A stretch of 64,000 nucleotides of DNA from Deferribacteraceae bacterium V6Fe1 (GTDB lineage Bacteria; Chrysiogenota; Deferribacteres; Deferribacterales; Deferrivibrionaceae): assembly GCA_022813675.1 (NCBI GenBank), contig CP063375.1, positions 1,624,001-1,688,000 on the forward strand. The letters run 5' to 3'. The notes under the pieces were generated by a model. The model was not told the origin of the DNA. It worked only from the letters and a program-made list of their open reading frames with translations, and did not search any database. The position numbers and the translations under genes are program-made. Below are positions 59,288-64,000 of the stretch, piece after piece (the stretch's first letter is position 1; every line of letters starts with the position of its first letter).

Positions 59288-60252
59288 AGTTTAAAGTTGG
59301 TCTTTTTGTGCTTGCAGCCATAACAATTATAGTGGTGGTGCTTGCACTTATTGGTATTAATAAGAAAGTTTTTGTAAAAAAGACTAAGATTTTTATTAAT
59401 TCATCTTCCGGTGAAGGCGTAAAAAAGGGGATGCCGGTTATCTTTTCCGGATTTCAGATTGCAAGGGTAGACTCGGTAAATTTGAAAGATACCGGGGAAG
59501 TGGTTATGAAAGTCAGTATCCCAAATAATTATGCGAAATGGATTAAGATTGATTCAACCGCAAAGCTTGCTTCTCAAAATCTTATCGGCTCGTCTTCGAT
59601 TGTCTTTGAAGGTGGGGTAGGGGAGCAAATTAAAGATGGGGCAGAGTTTTTTCTAAAGCGTGATAAAGGGCTTGATGAAATTATTGAAAAAGCAAAACCT
59701 GTTATGGATGATATGAAGGTTATTGTGGAAAATTTAAGAATAATTACCGATAAGCTTGCTGATGACAACGGCTCTTTTAATATTTTTATGAGAGGGCTTG
59801 CAACATTAGGCTCTGACCTTCAAAATAAGGAAGGCTCAATGGGGTATTTGTTAAGGAGCAATTATCTTAAAGATGAAACTGCTAAAATCCTTTTCAATCT
59901 TTCAGCCCTTCAGGAGGAGCTTAATAAAGTAGCTTTAAATGTTGTTGATACTACTAATGTTTTAAACAAAAAAGTTAAGGCTTTTGATATGGAAAATGTC
60001 AATCAGTTGGTAGGAATTTCCAGAAGACTTACAGAAAATATCAACGATAAGGTTTCAAAAATTGACCCTATTTTGGCAAATGTCAATAAGATATCTAAAG
60101 ATGTGAGTGAAGCAACTGATAATGTGGGTCAAATGAGAAAGGATGTGGATTATATACTTAGTAATACCAATGAGTTAATTTTAAAACTTGGAGATAAGTG
60201 GCCTTTTAATGCAGATAATGATAAAGAAGTGAGGAAACTTAAAATACCGTGA
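59260..60252 (+). CDS. mlaD: MlaD-like MCE-domain protein
   Basis: MCE proteins form rings that carry lipids across the periplasm. An N-terminal membrane anchor (VGLFVLAAITIIVVVLALIG, ~13-32) precedes the MCE domain (~38-118): KIFINSSSGEGVKKGMPVIF, SGFQIARVDSV, ASQNLIGSSSIVFEGG. The remaining 200 residues are helical with coiled-coil character (ISRRLTENINDKVSKIDPIL). The length of 330 residues is longer than E. coli MlaD (183) and like the longer forms in other phyla. The start is TTG 59260, overlapping the previous gene by 28 bp. GTGA overlap links the next lipoprotein gene. Confidence 0.9.
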   Translation: MADPRFKNLEFKVGLFVLAAITIIVVVLALIGINKKVFVKKTKIFINSSSGEGVKKGMPVIFSGFQIARVDSVNLKDTGEVVMKVSIPNNYAKWIKIDSTAKLASQNLIGSSSIVFEGGVGEQIKDGAEFFLKRDKGLDEIIEKAKPVMDDMKVIVENLRIITDKLADDNGSFNIFMRGLATLGSDLQNKEGSMGYLLRSNYLKDETAKILFNLSALQEELNKVALNVVDTTNVLNKKVKAFDMENVNQLVGISRRLTENINDKVSKIDPILANVNKISKDVSEATDNVGQMRKDVDYILSNTNELILKLGDKWPFNADNDKEVRKLKIP

Positions 60253-60917
60253 AAAAATTAGGTGTAGTACTGATTATTATTTTTGCAGTTTTTGGTTGCA
60301 CTTCTAAAAAGATTTCTCCTGTATATCTGGAAGGGGAAAGCTTGTTTGAAAAATATATAGATAATTATTTAAAAGGGAAGCAAGTTTCAGAAGTTTATTT
60401 TAATAAGGCGGTAAATGTGTTTCAGCGAGCAGATGATTTTTGCAATCTTAGCCGTTTGTATTTGTCAAGATTTGTTTTAAATGAAGAGAATATAGATACA
60501 AAATCGTTAGAAAGTGCCGAGTTTTTTGCTGATACCGGTAAATGTAGAGATGAAAAAAATATAATAAATTATCTTACGGATAAAGAGTACATTCTCGAAA
60601 AATTACCTGAGCACTATAGAAAATATATCAAGCATAAAAAATCAAAAAAGTATGACGGACTAGAAGATATTTTGAGTGCAGCTCCCGAATATTTTACGAG
60701 CAGGATTTTAAGGAAAACAGCAAGGGAGTCTGAGGGGAGAAAGGCACTGATTTTAGTAGATGAAGCTTATCAAATTGACAGATTTAACGGCTGGACTTTA
60801 AATATTTACAGGGACTTAAAGATTAAAAGAGAAATAATGCTTAAAATGGGGAGTGATATTTCTGATATTGATGTGAGGCTTCGTAATTTGGGAAATATTT
60901 TAAAGATTAAAAAATAA
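60249..60917 (+). CDS. Putative lipoprotein of the Mla-like operon
   Basis: The 222-residue product begins with a lipoprotein signal (LGVVLIIIFAVFGC, Cys17). The mature part is mostly helical (VYFNKAVNVFQRADDFCNLS, RLYLSRFVLNEENID), perhaps TPR-like. It is neither a recognised MlaA nor MlaC. It starts with GTG inside the mlaD stop, so it is translationally coupled and may be the outer-membrane end of this transport system. This is inferred from the operon only. Confidence 0.65.
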   Translation: MKKLGVVLIIIFAVFGCTSKKISPVYLEGESLFEKYIDNYLKGKQVSEVYFNKAVNVFQRADDFCNLSRLYLSRFVLNEENIDTKSLESAEFFADTGKCRDEKNIINYLTDKEYILEKLPEHYRKYIKHKKSKKYDGLEDILSAAPEYFTSRILRKTARESEGRKALILVDEAYQIDRFNGWTLNIYRDLKIKREIMLKMGSDISDIDVRLRNLGNILKIKK

Positions 60918-60990
60918 TCATTAGTGATTAAAAAATATGCATATGCGGTTGAGATACCCTATTTTTACAATAAAAATTAACATGAAAATT

Positions 60991-61011
60991 TGGCATTTAA
61001 ATTGATATAAT
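60991..61011 (+). promoter_or_regulatory. glnB promoter region: sigma-54-like and sigma-70-like signals
   Basis: TGGCATTTAAATTGAT (60991-61006) matches the sigma-54 consensus at TGGCA and TTG with the right spacing, but the -12 GC is GA. TATAAT (61006-61011) overlaps it and would suit sigma-70, although its -35 (TGAAAA) is weak. Confidence 0.4.
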
Positions 61012-61023
61012 AAATATACATAA

Positions 61024-61374
<351 letters not shown>

Positions 61375-61397
61375 AATATAATAAATTAGGAGGAAAT

Positions 61398-62813
61398 ATG
61401 ACACCAAAAGAGATTTTACAATTAATTGAGGACAAACAGATTAAGTTTATTGATTTGCGTTTTATGGACTTTATCGGATTGTGGCAACATTGTAGCTATC
61501 CTGCACATGAGCTTACACTTGATACTTTTGAAGACGGTATGGGGTTTGACGGTTCAAGTATTAGGGGTTGGCAGGCTATTAACAATAGTGATATGATTTT
61601 ATTGCCTGATCCGACAACAGCAAAAATTGACCCATTTGCTGCCGTACCAACATTGATTTTAATTTGTAATGTTTATGACCCTATTACAAAAGAACCGTAC
61701 TCAAGAGACCCAAGACATATTGCAAAAAAATCTATTAACTATATGAAAGGGACAGGTATTGCTGATACTGCTTTTTTTGGACCTGAAGCTGAGTTTTTCA
61801 TCTTTGATAACGTCAGATACGGCTATAATGCAAACAGCGGCTTTTTCTTCTTTGACAGTGCAGAAGGTGATTGGAATACAGGTAGCAAGCAGGATGGTCA
61901 AAACTTAGGTTATAAGATTAGACATAAAGAAGGCTATTTCCCTGTGCCACCACATGATACATTGATGGATATACGTGCTGAGATGTGTCTTCTTATGGAG
62001 CAGTTAGGTATTACTGTTGAAGCGCATCACCATGAAGTGGCTACCGGTGGCCAGTGTGAGATAGATGTCAAGTATGCTCCAATGGTTGAGCAAGCTGACA
62101 ATATGCAGCTTTATAAGTATGTCGTAAAAAATGTTGCAAGAATGCATGGTAAAACTGTAACTTTTATGCCAAAGCCGATGTTTGGTGACAATGGTAGTGG
62201 TATGCACTGCCATCAATCCCTTTGGAAGGATGGAAAGCCTCTTTTTGCCGGTGATGAATATGCAGGGCTTAGTGAGTTAGGCTTATATTACATCGGTGGA
62301 ATTATCAAGCATGCCAAAGCAATTGCTGCTTTCACCAACCCAACTACAAATTCTTATAAGAGGCTTGTTCCGGGGTATGAAGCACCTGTAAATCTTGCTT
62401 ATTCATCAAGAAACAGAAGTGCTGCATTAAGAATTCCTATGTATAGCAATTCACCTAAAGCAAAAAGGGTTGAGGTTAGATTCCCTGACCCATCATGCAA
62501 CCCATATCTTGCTTTTACTGCAATGCTTATGGCAGGGCTTGATGGAATTGAAAATAAGATTGATCCGGGTGAACCTATGGATAAAAACCTCTACGATCTT
62601 GATCCGATTGAACTTTTAAATGTACCTCAGATGCCGAAAAGCCTTGATGAAGCACTTGATGCTCTTGAAAAAGACCATGAATTTTTGCTTAAAGGTGATG
62701 TATTTACTGAGGATGTTATCTCTACATGGATATCTTACAAGAGGGAAAATGAATGTGCTCCAGTAAACATGAGGGTACATCCTTACGAGTTTAAGCTTTA
62801 CTATGACTGTTAA
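61398..62813 (+). CDS. glnA: Glutamine synthetase type I
   Basis: GlnA joins ammonia to glutamate using ATP and is the main ammonia-assimilating enzyme. The 471-residue protein has the beta-grasp region with [19 protein letters not shown], metal-ligand block [11 protein letters not shown]-binding [19 protein letters not shown], and [11 protein letters not shown]. The adenylylation site is intact ([10 protein letters not shown], Tyr near residue 395), so it is the GSI-beta type controlled by adenylylation. AGGAGG precedes the ATG. Its end overlaps the next gene by 11 bp. Confidence 0.97.
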   Translation: MTPKEILQLIEDKQIKFIDLRFMDFIGLWQHCSYPAHELTLDTFEDGMGFDGSSIRGWQAINNSDMILLPDPTTAKIDPFAAVPTLILICNVYDPITKEPYSRDPRHIAKKSINYMKGTGIADTAFFGPEAEFFIFDNVRYGYNANSGFFFFDSAEGDWNTGSKQDGQNLGYKIRHKEGYFPVPPHDTLMDIRAEMCLLMEQLGITVEAHHHEVATGGQCEIDVKYAPMVEQADNMQLYKYVVKNVARMHGKTVTFMPKPMFGDNGSGMHCHQSLWKDGKPLFAGDEYAGLSELGLYYIGGIIKHAKAIAAFTNPTTNSYKRLVPGYEAPVNLAYSSRNRSAALRIPMYSNSPKAKRVEVRFPDPSCNPYLAFTAMLMAGLDGIENKIDPGEPMDKNLYDLDPIELLNVPQMPKSLDEALDALEKDHEFLLKGDVFTEDVISTWISYKRENECAPVNMRVHPYEFKLYYDC

Positions 62814-63627
62814 TGAGTCATTAGAAATAGTAATATTGGCTGATAATTATGTTGATAAACCCATGCTTGTTGCTGAGCATGGGTTTTCTTGCTTAATTGA
62901 ATATAACGGGCTTAATATTTTATTTGATGCAGGGCAGGGCTTTAGCCTAAGAAATAATTTTAAAAAACTTTGTAATGATAAAAAAATAGACTTTGCTGTT
63001 TTAAGCCACGGACATTATGACCATTCTGACGGTTTTAAAGATTTTGATGTATCATCTTTAGATATTTATGCACATAAAAAAGTTTTTGCTGAACATTTGA
63101 GAAAAGGTGAGGATGATTTTGAATTTATAGGTGTTGATAAAACTGTTTTGAATAGTAAAAAATATAATTTTATCTTAAACGAAAATTTTTGCGAGATAAA
63201 GAAATATATCTTTTTGTCAGGGGCTATCGACAGGGTGAATGAGTTTGATGTTGATAAGAATCTTTATTTAAAAACGGAGAATGGTATTTCAAAAGATAAT
63301 TTCCCTGATGAGCAATATTTGGTAATAAAAACTTCAAAAGGGCTTGTAATTTTTACCGGCTGCTCTCATTCAGGCATTGAAAACATTATTTTGGATATTA
63401 AAAGAAAAATTAAGGAAACTCCAATCTATGCAGTAATTGGTGGATTTCATCTTTTTCGTTCATCCGACAATGAAATTATGAAAGTTGCAGACTTTCTTTT
63501 GGAATTAGAGGTAAAAATTATAATAACAGGACATTGTACAGGGATTAATGGGTTTCTTATTTTAAAAAATATTTTAAAAGACAAAGTATTGTTTTCAAAG
63601 GTTGGTCTTAAGTTAAAGATTATTTAG
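62803..63627 (+). CDS. Metallo-beta-lactamase-fold hydrolase, RFA-P-synthase-like group
   Basis: The 274-residue protein has the metal-binding HxHxDH motif in [13 protein letters not shown] near residue 67, [13 protein letters not shown] before it, a further ligand in [19 protein letters not shown] near residue 188, and [12 protein letters not shown] and ITGHCTGIN at the end. These blocks mark the group that includes archaeal dihydropterin-ribofuranosylaminobenzene phosphate synthase homologues; bacterial members have mostly unknown substrates. It overlaps glnA in another frame, which suggests it is expressed with glnB-glnA. Confidence 0.85.
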   Translation: MTVNESLEIVILADNYVDKPMLVAEHGFSCLIEYNGLNILFDAGQGFSLRNNFKKLCNDKKIDFAVLSHGHYDHSDGFKDFDVSSLDIYAHKKVFAEHLRKGEDDFEFIGVDKTVLNSKKYNFILNENFCEIKKYIFLSGAIDRVNEFDVDKNLYLKTENGISKDNFPDEQYLVIKTSKGLVIFTGCSHSGIENIILDIKRKIKETPIYAVIGGFHLFRSSDNEIMKVADFLLELEVKIIITGHCTGINGFLILKNILKDKVLFSKVGLKLKII

Positions 63628-64000
63628 TATCTAAAGTGATGCAGTTTTTTCCTGATTTCTTAGATTCATAAAGCATTTTATCTACACGTCTTAAAAGTGA
63701 ATCGTAAGTCTCATTTAATTTTTTGAATGCTACTCCGAAACTTGCTGTAATTTTACTGTTTTCAAGTGGTTTGTCCCATTTGGTGTTTTCTATTGCATTT
63801 CTAATCCTCTCAGCAAGTGACATAATTGTTTTTTCTGTTTCATTGATTGTCATTATTAAAAACTCTTCACCACCAAATCGTGTGACAACATCCCCCTCTC
63901 TGGTATATTTTCGCAATATGTCACCAATCTTTTTTAATACAATATCCCCTATATCGTGTCCGAATGTATCGTTAACATATTTAAAATCATCTATATCCAG
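63620..64000 (-). CDS. Diguanylate cyclase (GGDEF), N-terminus beyond window
   Basis: Only the C-terminal 126 residues are in view. DIDDFKYVNDTFGHDIGDIV is the Mg/GTP-binding start of the GGDEF domain, then the active signature TRFGGEEFLIM. An inhibitory I-site RxxD (REGD) sits five residues before GGEEF, so product inhibition by c-di-GMP is likely. The domain ends normally (ENSKITASFGVAF, DKMLYESKKSGKNCI). It is the only GGDEF in the window with an intact signature. The frame stays open to base 64000. Its stop overlaps the convergent hydrolase stop by 8 bp. Confidence 0.9.
   Translation of the reverse strand: MDIDDFKYVNDTFGHDIGDIVLKKIGDILRKYTREGDVVTRFGGEEFLIMTINETEKTIMSLAERIRNAIENTKWDKPLENSKITASFGVAFKKLNETYDSLLRRVDKMLYESKKSGKNCITLDTK

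Overview
The window is AT-rich bacterial chromosome with short intergenic gaps, many start/stop overlaps and clear Shine-Dalgarno sites. LptD, Mla-type transport genes, an RND pump with a TolC-like channel and several lipoproteins show a Gram-negative with an outer membrane. The UbiA/UbiX pair beside haem genes, rubrerythrin plus bacterioferritin, a 2[4Fe-4S] ferredoxin and many c-di-GMP proteins suggest an anaerobic or microaerophilic respirer. A member of the Deferribacterota would fit, but this is inferred from gene content and composition only; no rRNA is present.

Layout. 1-4.1 kb (minus): accD-folC-lptD, with lptD running off the left edge. 4.2-10.5 kb (plus): a UPF0251 regulator, then hemE-hemH-ubiA-ubiX and a run ending in an HDOD protein and a lipoprotein. 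10.6-11.7 kb: a small CXXXCH cytochrome-like protein, a methyltransferase and tRNA-Val. 11.8-19.4 kb: glycerol-3-phosphate uptake and oxidation (ugpC divergent from ugpB-ugpA-ugpE-glpD), ending in a fused nucleotidyltransferase-like/HAD phosphatase. 19.4-25.1 kb (minus): glycosyltransferase, Lrp regulator, endonuclease III and an MFS carrier, preceded by cysE-rrf2-cysteine desulfurase and a ferredoxin. 25.3-28.7 kb: a small unknown protein, a Nudix hydrolase and a polar amino-acid ABC cluster without an ATPase. 28.7-36.2 kb: the phosphate regulon, pstSCAB convergent with phoU-phoB-phoR, each side preceded by four 11-bp-phased Pho-box repeats. 36.2-46.1 kb: parvulin, radical SAM protein, cardiolipin synthase, RarD and an RND tripartite pump. 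46.2-49.4 kb: rubrerythrin, bacterioferritin, a divergent Fur-family regulator and an EAL protein.

49.4-52.8 kb is the accessory part. It has tRNA-Cys and tRNA-Gly, a ~470-bp relic of a tRNA-integrated element (att-like repeats, arm-type repeats, integrase N-terminus), namA, and an IS256-family element with a perfect 8-bp target duplication and a frameshifted transposase. 52.9-64 kb: a large PAS/GGDEF/EAL protein, a dienelactone hydrolase, an orphan membrane sensor, an Mla-like operon, glnB-glnA with a metallo-beta-lactamase-fold protein, and a truncated diguanylate cyclase.

Most notable: (i) the Mla-like operon whose ATPase position holds a 168-residue protein lacking Walker A, LSGG and Walker B; (ii) the nucleotidyltransferase/HAD fusion tied to glycerol-3-phosphate metabolism; (iii) a permease whose first membrane helix is only encoded if translation begins at AUU; (iv) three genes whose promoters sit so close to the ATG that their mRNAs should be leaderless; (v) a terminator hairpin holding the next gene's start codon in its loop. 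All coordinates and motifs were read by eye, and functions rest on recognised family motifs, not on searches.
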